Origin: Streptomyces sp. Ag109_O5-10
Lineage (GTDB): Bacteria > Actinomycetota > Actinomycetes > Streptomycetales > Streptomycetaceae
Assembly: GCF_900105755.1 (NCBI RefSeq)
Contig: NZ_FNTQ01000001.1
Location: 1,054,001-1,118,000 of the forward strand
Reading direction: 5' to 3'
Length of the DNA stretch: 64,000 bases
Part shown: piece after piece, positions 54,397 through 63,795 of the stretch
How positions within the stretch are numbered: position 1 is the stretch's first letter
Layout: every line of letters starts with the position of its first letter
Program-made: the position numbers and the translations under genes
The notes under the pieces: generated by a model
What the model was told of the DNA's origin: nothing
The model's database searches: none
The model's input: the letters and a program-made list of their open reading frames with translations, nothing else

Positions 54397-54978
54397 TCAC
54401 GCAGTCGGCACGGTCGCCGTCGTGGCGGCCGCCTGAGCCGCCTGAGCCGCCTTGGTCGTCACTTCCGCGGCCGCCCGGGAGGCCCGCCCCGTGACCTTCC
54501 AGGCGAGCATGCTCATCCCCGCCGCCGGTGTGGGGGGAAAGACCCCCAGCTGACCGAGCATCGCGATGTCGTCGCGTACCGCCTCGTGCCGGATGACCTT
54601 GCCGTCCCGCAGGTCGAGGACATGAATCTGCTCGAAGTCGATCTCCCGGCCGGTGGGCGGCACCACCTGGTCCACCGCACCGTCCTTGAACAGGACGAAG
54701 GCGCCGCTGTGACGGCCCTGCATCCGCAGCCGGACCCACACCTGGTCGTCATTGTGGATCGTCTCCAGGAAGGGCAGCCGCAGTTCCTCGAACGCGGACC
54801 GCATCCACGCGCTCGATGCCAGCACACCCGCGGGGCCGGCGATGCGGCACGCCGCGGGGGCCACGGACGCCTCGCGGTTGTGGAATTCCTCGTGCACTAC
54901 TCGGACGGCCAGCGCGGGATCCCCTGTCTCAAGCACTTTGAAGAGTCCCGCGGCGAGGTCCGTGGCAGTCGTTCCCAT
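54397..54978 (-). CDS. SnoaL/NTF2-like protein
   Basis: A 193-residue cone-fold protein. FKVLETGDPALAVRVVHEEF opens it, VWVRLRMQGRHSGAFVLFKD and FEQIHVLDLRDGKVIRHEAV give the beta sheet, and DDIAMLGQLGVFP ends the domain. An alanine-rich helical tail follows. Such proteins serve as polyketide cyclases, isomerases or binding proteins. ATG 54978 was chosen because the fold begins there. No partner is obvious. Confidence 0.78.
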   Translation of the reverse strand: MGTTATDLAAGLFKVLETGDPALAVRVVHEEFHNREASVAPAACRIAGPAGVLASSAWMRSAFEELRLPFLETIHNDDQVWVRLRMQGRHSGAFVLFKDGAVDQVVPPTGREIDFEQIHVLDLRDGKVIRHEAVRDDIAMLGQLGVFPPTPAAGMSMLAWKVTGRASRAAAEVTTKAAQAAQAAATTATVPTA

Positions 54979-55415
54979 GGTGTAGACGCTCCATCTGGGG
55001 GTGTTCGGCCGACGTCCGGGGGACAACGATGCCGCCCTCACATGACCTGGCACCGTTCCCGGTCCTGCGGGGCGCTTCGCGGCGCCGCCGCCGACATGAC
55101 GGTCTCGTCACCGGAGCGGCCGCGGACGGCGAGCAAGCAGTGCTGCCCCTGTCGACTGTCGACCAAGTTGATTGACGCCGCAAGTTTAACGGCACGGTCA
55201 CACACTCCATGCCGACCGACTGGTTGGCACGGTGGCCCCCGCCCGGTCCGACAACCCTGCACACCGGCCGCCACCTGCGGTTTCTCTCATCCTTAGGGTG
55301 AAGTCTGGAGCGCTCGACCACCGCCGTAGTCGTTCTGGTCACACTTCCACGGAACGTGCATGGTGTGATTCCATACCGACAGCGGCCGAGCGGACGGCTC
55401 CCGCCGTCCGTCTCG
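54979..55415. other. Intergenic stretch, no gene seen
   Basis: The control region of the SnoaL-like gene should lie at its left end. An AT-rich patch near 55165-55190 (GTTGATTGACGCCGCAAGTT) has a promoter-like look but no clear -10. Nothing else can be supported. Confidence 0.35.
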
Positions 55416-55610
55416 TCACAACCCGAGATCCAACGCCAGGCAGGAGAAGTGGTTCCAGGAGCCCTCGGCGTTGTAGGAGACGATCTCCGCGCCGCTCGGT
55501 GCGGCCTTCTTCTCCTCGACCATCTCCTGGAACCGGACACGTTCCGGCAGCTTGCCGAACCTGGCGAGCCGCGCCGCCGCTGCCGCGTCCGTCGCTGAGT
55601 CGTTTGCCAC
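55416..55610 (-). CDS. Small 64-residue protein under a CGNR-type operator
   Basis: Starts at GTG 55610 behind GAGGACACC. Sequence features: a short alanine-rich start, then RLARFGKLPERVRFQEMVEE and KKAAPSGAEIVSYNAEGSWN. It is soluble and the family is unknown, though the LARFGKLPERV motif looks conserved in character. A perfect CGTCACC-N9-GGTGACG operator (55679-55701) lies 69 bp upstream, so it may belong to the CGNR regulon. Confidence 0.62.
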   Translation of the reverse strand: MANDSATDAAAAARLARFGKLPERVRFQEMVEEKKAAPSGAEIVSYNAEGSWNHFSCLALDLGL

Positions 55611-55678
55611 GGTGTCCTCGCTCTCGTCACGTCGAACCGCTTCGCGCGGCCCGGTGACCACAAGGCTGCACCCGAGTG

Positions 55679-55701
55679 CGTCACCAGTCAAGGCGGTGAC
55701 G
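55679..55701 (-). promoter_or_regulatory. CGNR-type operator upstream of the 64-residue protein
   Basis: CGTCACC-N9-GGTGACG matches the other sites exactly in both arms and spacer length. The centre reads AGTCAAGGC, close to the reverse complement of the centre at 46412. Confidence 0.62.
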
Positions 55702-56018
55702 ATTGCGTTCGCATCACACCGCAAGAAGGCGGGGAACCAAGTCGTCACCGAAAACGTGGCACCGTCACGTTTTTCTCGTACGTGTGAAAGGTGAACGCAC
55801 GGCACGGATGAAACGACTCCGAGGTCACCGCGTCGTGCGACGTTCACCACACCCCGTGGCACACATCGGTCAGCGCACCCACCCCACCGCGGCACGACCG
55901 GCGAGACGCTCCCAGGACTATGGGGGACGCACCGGAACCGGGTGGGGAGGCCGGGCCGGAACGGCGATGGGCGAGCCGGCCACGAAGACGCACGTCCCCC
56001 CTCCGTGTGACGCACGCC

Positions 56019-56693
56019 ATGGGAACCTGCCCCGCCGATTGGACAAAGCCTCACGTGGACTACTCATTGCACACCCGGATACGGGCTGGCGACCCCGAGG
56101 CGTTCCGCGAGCTCTTCCGTGACCACGCCCGACTGGTTCACCGGCACGCGGTACGCGTGACCGGGGACTGGAGCGGCGCCGAGGACATCGTCTCGCTGAC
56201 CTTCTTGGAGGCATGGCGACTGCGCGCCAAACTGCGGGACGAGGGCGACAGCCCGCGCCCCTGGTTGATGGGCATCGCCGTGAACGTACTGCGCAACACC
56301 ACCCGCGCCGCGCGCCGCCATCAGCGGGCCCTGCAGCGCCTGCCGGCCAGGGAAACGGTCCCGGACTTCGCCGACGCACTCGTCGGCCGTATGGCCGATG
56401 CCGACGAACTGGCCGCAGCCCAGCGCGCGCTGAGGAAGATGAACCGGAGTGAGCGCGAGGTCTTCACGCTCTGTGTGTGGTCCGGACTCGGCTACGCGGA
56501 AGCTGCGGCCGCGCTCGGCGTCCCGGTCGGCACCGTGCGCTCGCGCCTGTCCCGGGCTCGCAGACGGCTGAGCAGGCTGGCCGAGGAGGAGCTGAGGAGA
56601 CGCAGGGAACCGCCGCCGCGCAACGGACAAGTACAGGGCGGCCGCGGTTCCGCGGCCCGGTCACACGAGTCGTACGAGGAGAGGTCCGAATGA
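56019..56693 (+). CDS. ECF RNA polymerase sigma factor
   Basis: A 224-residue extracytoplasmic-function sigma factor. Region 2 is AFRELFRDHARLVHRHAVRV with GAEDIVSLTFLEAWRLRAKL. Region 4 is EREVFTLCVWSGLGYAEAAA, then LGVPVGTVRSRLSRARRRL. ATG 56019 was used; GTG 56055 is an alternative starting just before the domain. Its stop overlaps the next start (ATGA), so it is coupled to a membrane-anchored protein likely to act as its partner or anti-sigma factor. Confidence 0.88.
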   Translation: MGTCPADWTKPHVDYSLHTRIRAGDPEAFRELFRDHARLVHRHAVRVTGDWSGAEDIVSLTFLEAWRLRAKLRDEGDSPRPWLMGIAVNVLRNTTRAARRHQRALQRLPARETVPDFADALVGRMADADELAAAQRALRKMNRSEREVFTLCVWSGLGYAEAAAALGVPVGTVRSRLSRARRRLSRLAEEELRRRREPPPRNGQVQGGRGSAARSHESYEERSE

Positions 56694-57754
56694 TCCGCAA
56701 GAAGTCACGGCCCGAGGGGCCGCTGGACTACGCGGAGCTGGCCCGTTTGCTGCCGGCACCGGGAGACCCACACCTGTCGCTCGACCGTCATCTGCTTCTC
56801 GAGGAGCACCTGATGAACGAGATCCAGCCCACCGCGGCCGTCCCGGCGCCCTCCCGCCGCCCCGCACGCCGTGTCCTGGTGATCGGTGTCCCGGCCACCG
56901 CGGCCACCCTGGCCGGCGCGTTCGCGTTCACCGCGCTGACCAACTCCGGGGGCGGTGATCCGGCCGCGGCCACCCCGCCCCCGGTCGCGGCGCCGGTCGT
57001 CCGCGTCGAGCCCGGCAGCACGGCCCAGCTCGCCTCCACCGTCGAGCACATCGCGGCCGCCGCGACGGCCCGCACGATGCCCGAACCCGGGCCGGGCCAG
57101 TACGTCTACGTGAAGAGCGAGGTCTCCTACCTGACCGTCTCCCACACCGACACGGACGACTCCAAGGCCTGGGTCCAGCCCCTGCACATCCGCGAGGTCT
57201 GGAAATCCCCCGACGGCAAGCACGGCTGGCTGGACGAGCCCGGCTACCAGGCCAAGGGCGGCACCACCATCGACAGCGCCGTCGAGAACAGCTTGACCGC
57301 TCCCTCCTACGACTACCTCAAGACCCTGCCCACCGACCCGGACGCCCTGCTGAAGAAGATCTACAAGGAGACCAGGGGCCAGGGGAACTCCCCGGACCAG
57401 CAGGCGTTTTCCACGGTCGGCGACCTCCTCGACGAACAGCTCGCACCGGCGAAGCTGAACGCGGCGCTGTACCGGGCCGCGGGCAGGATCCCCGGGGTAG
57501 TCGTGGTGAAGCATGCCAAGGACGCCGCGGGACGCGAGGGCATCGCCCTGGCCCACGTCGACCAGAAGACCGGCGAGCGCACCGAGTGGATCTTCGACCC
57601 CGAGACGTACGCCTACCTCGGCAGTCGTGCCGTCCAGGTGGAGCAGGCAGACGGCGTCGAGCCCGGCACGGTCACCGAATCCACCGCCGTGCTGGAGCGA
57701 GCTGTCGTCGACGCCCAGAAGCAGCGCCCCGGTGCGGAGGGTGGCCGTGCATGA
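56690..57754 (+). CDS. CU044_5270-type membrane-anchored protein, sigma-factor partner
   Basis: A 354-residue protein. The first 55 residues are cytoplasmic (LDYAELARLLPAPGDPHLSL). LVIGVPATAATLAGAFAFTA near residue 65 is the membrane anchor. The rest is exported, with QYVYVKSEVSYLTVSHTDTD and REGIALAHVDQKTGERTEWI. This layout fits the proteins coded after ECF sigma factors in Streptomyces and named CU044_5270 family; some may hold the sigma factor at the membrane. ATG overlaps the sigma stop by four bases. Confidence 0.82.
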   Translation: MIRKKSRPEGPLDYAELARLLPAPGDPHLSLDRHLLLEEHLMNEIQPTAAVPAPSRRPARRVLVIGVPATAATLAGAFAFTALTNSGGGDPAAATPPPVAAPVVRVEPGSTAQLASTVEHIAAAATARTMPEPGPGQYVYVKSEVSYLTVSHTDTDDSKAWVQPLHIREVWKSPDGKHGWLDEPGYQAKGGTTIDSAVENSLTAPSYDYLKTLPTDPDALLKKIYKETRGQGNSPDQQAFSTVGDLLDEQLAPAKLNAALYRAAGRIPGVVVVKHAKDAAGREGIALAHVDQKTGERTEWIFDPETYAYLGSRAVQVEQADGVEPGTVTESTAVLERAVVDAQKQRPGAEGGRA

Positions 57755-58561
57755 GAACGTGATCGCCGCGTCGGGCGGTGCGTACGTGGCCACTTGCGCG
57801 GTGTCCGTCGCGCGCGGGCGCCGCACGGCCGGCCGGAGCTGACGGCAGGCAGCGCAACACGCCGGGGAAGCAGCCCGCTCGGGCGAGTCGCGGGCGGCCT
57901 GCTCGTACGGCGAACTGCTCGGTGAACGGGCCGCTACCGGCGCCCGGGCATGCAGCGGCCGGTGGCTGGACACCGCGTTCCCGGACCGGTTCCGGGGGCA
58001 TCAGGTCCCGGCTGGGCGGCAGAGCCGTGGTGCTGGTATCGGAGAACGGGGGCCGACCAGGGTTCTGGGACTCATGGGACACGGGCGCTCCCCGATGTCC
58101 TTCCGCGCCGACCACTCGGTGGTCGAGGACCTGCCGTCGATCTCCAGCCCGCGGCAGGCTGTGGGCGCCGAAACGCCGGTCCCTGGCGATGGCGAGGCCC
58201 GAGCAGGCGGTTCACGGACAACGCAGCGCGCAGGTCTGGCCGGGAGCTGCGGGGTCAGGATCCACCAGGAAAGCCGGACCCGTCGATCTCAGCGCTCGTG
58301 CCGAGGCCGACGGGCCGTCCAGAGCCGTCCACCCGGGGAACATGAAGATCGACGGCGGGTGTCCACCCGCCAGTGCGAGGCGGAGATCGCCCCGGCGCTC
58401 GTCCGGCAGCCAGACCGCCGACGCCGCGGCGCTCGGTCGGCGACCGGCCTCGCGGGCGGTGCCGTGGAGGACGTCGGGGAGATCCGCATCGCGTACGGTC
58501 GCCCACCACCTGTCCGTGCCGCTCGGCTAGCATGACGAAGCAGCGGGACTCCACCGTGCCC
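57755..58561. other. Gene-poor stretch
   Basis: I see no gene that can be supported. Several long GC-driven frames exist on both strands, but none has consistent coding character or a recognisable motif. It may hold decayed genes. Confidence 0.4.
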
Positions 58562-58693
58562 TCACTGGAACAGCGGCGTCTCGGCGAACAGACTCTTGAG
58601 CTCCTGCAGCGATTCCGGACCGTCCTTGACGTCGAACAGGTCGGAGCAGCCGGAGATCTGTGCGGTCGTCAATTCGTCAATTCCCCCGCGCAT
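58562..58693 (-). CDS. Possible 43-residue small protein or peptide
   Basis: ATG 58693 opens a short frame: MRGGIDELTTAQISGCSDLF, then DVKDGPESLQELKSLFAETP and LFQ. Codon third positions become strongly G/C after the fifth codon, and a GTGGAA site precedes the start. The acidic, helical sequence with one cysteine is unlike the random frames nearby. It could be a small regulator, the tail of a decayed gene, or a precursor-like peptide. The function is unknown. Confidence 0.4.
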   Translation of the reverse strand: MRGGIDELTTAQISGCSDLFDVKDGPESLQELKSLFAETPLFQ

Positions 58694-58817
58694 TTCCACG
58701 TGTTACCGGCGCGCACCCTGAAGCCCGCCCCAGGCACGCACTTCGACGGGCTCGCCCCCCGTGCACCTCGCGTGAACGTTGTCATGACAGGCGACCGCAC
58801 ACCTACGACCTGTTTTC

Positions 58818-59249
58818 TCACTGCTGAGAGGCGGCGCCTTGCACATGTCTCGGGGCCCACAGCTCCCAGGCGATGCCGTCGGGGTCGGTCACGGAGATGA
58901 ACTCCGCGTAGCCGGCGTCCCGTACACGCGAACGGGATACTCCGAGGTCGTCCAGGCGTCGGGCCCAGTCGTCCAGGGCGGTCCGGTCGGTGACGGCGAG
59001 CGAGAAGTGGTCGAGTCCGGTGCGGGAAGGATCGAACATGTCGCCACTGCGTCGCAGGGGTTCGTGGACGGCCAGGGCGAGCCCACTGTCGGCGTGCCGC
59101 ATGAGCTGCCGGGGATGTCCTGCCTCGGCAGGCCCGGGCCGCACCCCGCCGACGGGCTCGAATCCCAGTACGCGCTCGTACCAGTCGACGCTGGTGTCCA
59201 TGGAGCGCACCACGATGGCGATGTGGGCGATCCCGGTGAACGTGCTCAT
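58818..59249 (-). CDS. VOC-family protein
   Basis: A 143-residue glyoxalase-fold protein: GIAHIAIVVRSMDTSVDWYE and VLGFEPVG in the first module, GLDHFSLAVTDRTALDDWAR and FISVTDPDGIAWELWAP in the second. The H (AHIAI), H (DHFSL) and E (WELW) residues provide a metal site. The substrate is unknown. ATG 59249 has an AGAGGGGAA site. A TetR-type operator about 165 bp upstream links it to the regulator at 45393. Confidence 0.84.
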   Translation of the reverse strand: MSTFTGIAHIAIVVRSMDTSVDWYERVLGFEPVGGVRPGPAEAGHPRQLMRHADSGLALAVHEPLRRSGDMFDPSRTGLDHFSLAVTDRTALDDWARRLDDLGVSRSRVRDAGYAEFISVTDPDGIAWELWAPRHVQGAASQQ

Positions 59250-59413
59250 GTTGCGTTGTTCCCCTCTCATGGTGCCGTCGGAGGAACCGACCGGAGCCGG
59301 GCAGACGGGCGGCGACGGCGGGCGACGGAGGCGGAAGGGAGGCGTCGTCACGGCGCCCGGAGTAGTGCTGCGCCCGGCGTGTTCCGCCTTCGCGCCGAGG
59401 GCACCGCGACCGA

Positions 59414-59432
59414 CTAAGCGACCGGTCGACTT
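59414..59432 (-). promoter_or_regulatory. TetR-type operator upstream of the second VOC gene
   Basis: TAAGCGACCGGTCGACTTG shares the central GACCGGTC palindrome and flanks with the sites at 40823, 41891, 45366 and 50483. Confidence 0.58.
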
Positions 59433-59904
59433 GTCATGAAACGTACGTGGCCGAGCAATGGGAGTCAAAGCCCCCGACCGCCTGGGCCGGGGCTCGTCTC
59501 CTCCCACGTGGTAGGCACGAACTCCCAGGACGTCGGATGCGGCCGGGACGAGTGCATCCGTAGGCGCCGGCTCTCGATCAAGATCCGGACCGCTTCCGGG
59601 CCCTTCGGCTGGCCGGTCCCCGCTTCGATCGGGTCAATTTTCGCTGGTCGACGATCGAGCCTTCGCGCTGCTTTCCGACGCCCAAGGGAGTCTCGCCCGG
59701 AGCAGTCGTGGAACGAACGGCGCCGAACGACATCACGCCACGAGCCACCGGAAGGTGGGCACCGCTTTCACCCCCCGCCTGTTCCGGCCGTCGGCGTGAC
59801 GCGATCGTGCCGAGGCACCCGCTGCGGGTATTCCGCTCCGTCGGGAAGCGGAGATCCCACAGGCAATGGATCATCCCGTCCCGATCTCCGGGTACCGTCA
59901 GGGT

Positions 59905-61590
59905 ATGAGTCATCCACACCCCGAGCTGAAAGCCGCGCCGCCCCTTCCCGAAGGAGGGCTGCGGGTCATCGCCCTGGGCGGCCTGGGTGAGATCGGCCGC
60001 AACATGACCGTCTTCGAGCACGCGGGCAAGCTGCTCGTCGTCGACTGCGGCGTACTGTTCCCCGAGGAGACCCAGCCAGGCGTGGACGTGATCCTGCCGG
60101 ACTTCACCTCGATCCGGGACCGGCTGGACGACATCGTGGCCGTTGTCCTCACCCACGGCCACGAGGACCACATCGGCGGCGTGCCGTACCTGCTGCGGGA
60201 GCGGTCCGACATTCCCGTCGTCGGCTCCAAGCTGACCCTGGCGTTCCTGGAGGCCAAGCTCAAGGAACACGGCATCCGGCCGCGCACGGTGCGGGTGCGG
60301 GAGGGCGACCGGCGCGGTTTCGGGCCCTTCGACTGCGAGTTCGTGGCGGTCAACCACTCCATCCCCGACAGCCTCGCGGTCGCGATCCGCACCCGGGCCG
60401 GGATGGTGCTGCACACCGGCGACTTCAAGATGGACCAGTTCCCTCTCGACGACCGCATCACCGATCTGCGCGCCTTCGCCCGCCTCGGCGAGGAGGGCGT
60501 GGACCTGTTCCTCACCGACTCCACCAACGCCGAGGTGCCCGGCTTCACCACCTCCGAGCGAGAGCTGAACCCGGCGATCGAGCAGGTGATGCGCACCGCG
60601 CCGCGCCGCGTCATCGTCTCCAGCTTCGCCAGCCACGTGCACCGCATCCAGCAGGTCCTGGACGCCGCCCACCAGCACGGCCGCAAGGTCGCCTTCGTCG
60701 GCCGGTCGATGGTCCGCAACATGGGCATCGCCCGTGACCTGGGCTATCTGAAAGTCCCCTCCGGTCTGGTCGTGAGCACGAAGGAACTGGAGAAGCTCCC
60801 GGACCACAAGATCACACTGGTGTGCACCGGCTCCCAGGGCGAACCGATGGCCGCGCTGTCACGGATGGCCAACCGCGACCACATGATCCGCATCGGCAAG
60901 GACGACACCGTCCTGCTCGCCAGCTCCCTCATCCCCGGCAACGAGAACGCCATCTACCGGGTGATCAACGGACTCACCCGGTGGGGCGCCCACGTGGTCC
61001 ACAAGGGCAACGCCAAGGTGCACGTCTCCGGGCACGCCAGCGCCGGCGAACTCGTCTACTGCTACAACATCGTCAAACCCCGCAACGTCATGCCCGTGCA
61101 CGGCGAATGGCGCCACCTGCGGGCCAACGCCGACCTCGCCATCCGCACCGGTGTCGACCCCGAACGGGTCGTCATCGCCGAGGACGGCGTAGTCGTCGAC
61201 CTGGTCGACGGGCGCGCGTCCATCACCGGCAAGGTCCCCGCCGGCAACGTCTACGTCGACGGCATGGAAGTCGGCGGCGCCACCGAAGCGTCCCTCAAGG
61301 ACCGCCTCACCCTCGCCGCCGAAGGCGTGGTCACGGTGGTGGCGATCGTCGACGCGGACACCGGCGCCCTCGCGGAGGCCCCCGACTTCCTGGCCCGCGG
61401 CTTCGTCCACGACGACGCCACCTTCGAGCCGGTCATCCCGGTCATCGAGAAGACCCTGGCCACCGCGGCCGAGGAGGGCGTCGGGGACGCGCGTCAACTC
61501 GAACAGCTCCTCGCCCGCGCCGTCGCGAACTGGGCGTTCCGCACCTATCGCCGCAAGCCCCTCATCATCCCCGTGATCATCGACGCCTGA
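59905..61590 (+). CDS. rnj: Ribonuclease J
   Basis: A 561-residue RNase J, normal length. The metallo-beta-lactamase signature VVLTHGHEDHIGGVPYLL, the HTGDFKMDQFPL segment, DSTNAEVPGFTTSE and the beta-CASP VIVSSFASHVHRIQQVLDAA are present. LPVHGEWRHLRANADLA-like MPVHGEWRHLRANADLAIRT and the C-terminal FRTYRRKPLIIPVIIDA complete it. It processes and degrades RNA with 5'-exo and endo activity. It is not beside dapA, the usual neighbour of the Streptomyces housekeeping rnj, so it may be a second copy. ATG 59905 starts the conserved region. Confidence 0.9.
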   Translation: MSHPHPELKAAPPLPEGGLRVIALGGLGEIGRNMTVFEHAGKLLVVDCGVLFPEETQPGVDVILPDFTSIRDRLDDIVAVVLTHGHEDHIGGVPYLLRERSDIPVVGSKLTLAFLEAKLKEHGIRPRTVRVREGDRRGFGPFDCEFVAVNHSIPDSLAVAIRTRAGMVLHTGDFKMDQFPLDDRITDLRAFARLGEEGVDLFLTDSTNAEVPGFTTSERELNPAIEQVMRTAPRRVIVSSFASHVHRIQQVLDAAHQHGRKVAFVGRSMVRNMGIARDLGYLKVPSGLVVSTKELEKLPDHKITLVCTGSQGEPMAALSRMANRDHMIRIGKDDTVLLASSLIPGNENAIYRVINGLTRWGAHVVHKGNAKVHVSGHASAGELVYCYNIVKPRNVMPVHGEWRHLRANADLAIRTGVDPERVVIAEDGVVVDLVDGRASITGKVPAGNVYVDGMEVGGATEASLKDRLTLAAEGVVTVVAIVDADTGALAEAPDFLARGFVHDDATFEPVIPVIEKTLATAAEEGVGDARQLEQLLARAVANWAFRTYRRKPLIIPVIIDA

Positions 61591-61679
61591 GCCACGGCCG
61601 GGCGGCACGGTCCCGGTTCCGGTGGCGGCCCCGCGAGCATCGAGCTCCGGCACGCCCGGACCGGACGGCGGCGAAGCCG

Positions 61680-61716
61680 CCGCCCACGGCGAGGCGGATC
61701 GCCTCGCCGTGGGCGG
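61680..61716 (+). terminator. Perfect 17-bp hairpin after RNase J
   Basis: Arms at 61680-61696 and 61700-61716 are exactly complementary, with a 3-base loop (GAT). There is no T-run, as is common for streptomycete I-shaped terminators. It lies 90 bp after the RNase J stop. The rest of 61591-61978 shows no gene. Confidence 0.75.
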
Positions 61717-61978
61717 CCGGCAGGTCCGCGAGGGAGCAAGGCGCGCAACACGGGCCGCGCGCCCTTGGACAAGGCGGTGCTCTCATCCCGGAATGCCGGT
61801 TCGACGGCGCCACCGCCCCGAGCCAACCGCATCTGGGCCATTCCCCCGGGCGAGTCCGCCGGCTACGCCCCGCCCGCGACGCGCGCACAGGCGCGCGCAC
61901 GTCGCGGGCCACTGCACAGGACGCGCGCGTGGATGGCGCGCGGGCCGGTGAAGCGGTCAGATCGCGGGACTCCTCGAC

Positions 61979-62221
61979 TCAGCCGCCGCTCTTGCGCCTG
62001 AACGACCGCTGGCTCGCGGCCGGGCCGTGCGCCGAACGTACCTTCGACGCATCGGACTTGGCGGCAACATCAGCGGCGTCCGCCTGCGCACCGCGCTTGC
62101 GCGCCAGGGCTTCGCGGAACTTGCGCTTGAGGTCGTAGTTGCCTTCGCTGTCCGGCTCCAGAGGGGGTGTCTCGGGGGCAGCCGGCTCCGAACCTTCCGT
62201 CGATGCGGGCTCTGCGGTCAT
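61979..62221 (-). CDS. DUF5302-domain small protein
   Basis: An 80-residue protein typical of actinobacteria: an acidic, proline-rich start, then SEGNYDLKRKFREALARKRG in the conserved core, and a basic tail (SQRSFRRKSGG). Its function is unknown; the basic tail may bind nucleic acid. ATG 62221 follows GGAGGT. It lies between RNase J and an RNA helicase. Confidence 0.85.
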   Translation of the reverse strand: MTAEPASTEGSEPAAPETPPLEPDSEGNYDLKRKFREALARKRGAQADAADVAAKSDASKVRSAHGPAASQRSFRRKSGG

Positions 62222-62379
62222 GGTGACCTCCTGGGTTCGGGGGTGGGCAAGCACAGCTTGTCATGCCGGGCGCAGTGCGAGGCGCCGGCAACGTCATCCC
62301 GCTCCGTTTCGGCGGGTATCCCTCTTCGGCCGGGCCGGGGGTTGTCGATCCCGTGGCCAGGCTGCCGGGGCAACGGCTC

Positions 62380-63795
62380 TCAGCCGTTGCGACGCACGAG
62401 GGCGGCCCTGCGGGCCTCGGCGAGCTTGCGGGCCTCGGCGGCCTTCGGAGACTTGCCGCCGGCGCCGCGGGAGGTGCCCTTGCTGGTGCCGAGGCCGCGG
62501 AAGGGAGCGTTGGTGTTCTTGGGTCGGGGGACGGCGGGCCCGCCGTCGAGCGGGATCCCGGAGGGAGTCTTGGCGCCGGTGATCCGGCTCAGCTCCGCCT
62601 CGCCCGAGCGCACCTTGGTGACGGTCGGCTCGATGCCGGCCCCGGCCAGCATGCGGCTCGTCTCGCGGCGCTGGCCCGCCAGCACGAGCGTGACCACGCT
62701 GCCGGACTCACCGGCGCGGGCGGTGCGGCCCGCCCGGTGCACATAGTCCTTGGCGTCGGTGGGCGGGTCGACGTTGACCACGAGATCGAGGTCGTCGACG
62801 TGCAGGCCACGGGCCGCGACATTGGTCGCCACCAGAACGGTGATCTGGCTGTTCTTGAACTGCGCCAGGGTCCGGGTGCGCTGTGGCTGGGACTTGCCGC
62901 TGTGCAGGGCCCCGGCCTGCACCCCGCTGGCCCGCAGATGCCGGGTGAGCAGGTCGACGGCGTGCTTGGTGTCGAGGAACAGCAGTACGCGGCCGTCGCG
63001 GGCGGCGATTTCCGTGGTGACGGCGTAGCGGTCAGGGCCGTGGACGACCAGAAGGTGGTGCTCCATCGTCGTGACCGTGCCCGCGGCCGGGTCGACCGAG
63101 TGGACGACGGGGTCGTGGAGGTAGCGGCGGACCAGTTGATCGACGTCGCGATCGAGAGTGGCCGAGAAGAGCATCCGCTGACCGTCCGGATGCACCTGGT
63201 CGAGCACGTCGGTGACCTGCGGCAGGAACCCCAGGTCGCACATCTGGTCGGCCTCGTCCAGCACGGTGATTCGCACCCGTCCCAGGCGACAGGCGTTGCG
63301 CTCGATCAGGTCGTGCAGGCGTCCGGGGGTGGCGATGACCACCTCGGCTCCCTGGCGCAGCGCGGCGATCTGCCGGCCGATCGACGTTCCGCCGACGACC
63401 GTGGCGATCCGCAACCGCAGTGCCTCGGCGTACGGCGCCAGCGCCTCGGTGACCTGCTGGGCCAGCTCCCGGGTGGGCACAAGGATCAGAGCGAGGGGTT
63501 GCTTCGGTTCGGCGCGCCGCCCGGCTGTACGTGTCAGCAGCGGCAGGCCGAAGGCGAGCGTCTTGCCTGATCCGGTGCGCCCGCGTCCCAGGATGTCGCG
63601 CCCCTTCAGGGCATCGGGCAGTGTGGCGGCCTGGATCGGAAAGGGATCGCGCACCCCGAGTTCGCTCAGTGTCCGCAGCACCGCCGTCGGCAGTTCCAGA
63701 CCGGCGAAGGTGACGGCCGGGAGCAGCGCCGGGGCCGTTGCCTCGGGCTGGGCGGGACCGCCGTGAGCGATGCCGGAGTCATCGGGATGCTTCAT
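62380..63795 (-). CDS. DEAD-box RNA helicase
   Basis: A 471-residue ATP-dependent RNA helicase. Motifs in order: FPIQAATLPDALKGRDILGR (Q region), GRTGSGKTLAFGLPLL (I), ILVPTRELAQQV (Ia), VVIATPGRL (Ib), ITVLDEADQMCDLGF (II, DEAD), MLFSATLDRDV (III), VLVATNVAARGLHVDDLDLV (V) and DYVHRAGRTARAG (VI). The C-terminus is basic (SKGTSRGAGGKSPKAAEARK), fitting RNA binding. It probably helps RNA remodelling or decay; RNase J lies nearby. ATG 63795 was chosen as the residues upstream are unrelated. Confidence 0.92.
   Translation of the reverse strand: MKHPDDSGIAHGGPAQPEATAPALLPAVTFAGLELPTAVLRTLSELGVRDPFPIQAATLPDALKGRDILGRGRTGSGKTLAFGLPLLTRTAGRRAEPKQPLALILVPTRELAQQVTEALAPYAEALRLRIATVVGGTSIGRQIAALRQGAEVVIATPGRLHDLIERNACRLGRVRITVLDEADQMCDLGFLPQVTDVLDQVHPDGQRMLFSATLDRDVDQLVRRYLHDPVVHSVDPAAGTVTTMEHHLLVVHGPDRYAVTTEIAARDGRVLLFLDTKHAVDLLTRHLRASGVQAGALHSGKSQPQRTRTLAQFKNSQITVLVATNVAARGLHVDDLDLVVNVDPPTDAKDYVHRAGRTARAGESGSVVTLVLAGQRRETSRMLAGAGIEPTVTKVRSGEAELSRITGAKTPSGIPLDGGPAVPRPKNTNAPFRGLGTSKGTSRGAGGKSPKAAEARKLAEARRAALVRRNG

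Noticed and set aside
52985-54978. Antibiotic biosynthesis cluster (glycosyltransferase plus SnoaL-like gene)
   Set aside because: No polyketide, peptide or sugar-biosynthesis genes are nearby; two tailoring-like genes are not enough.
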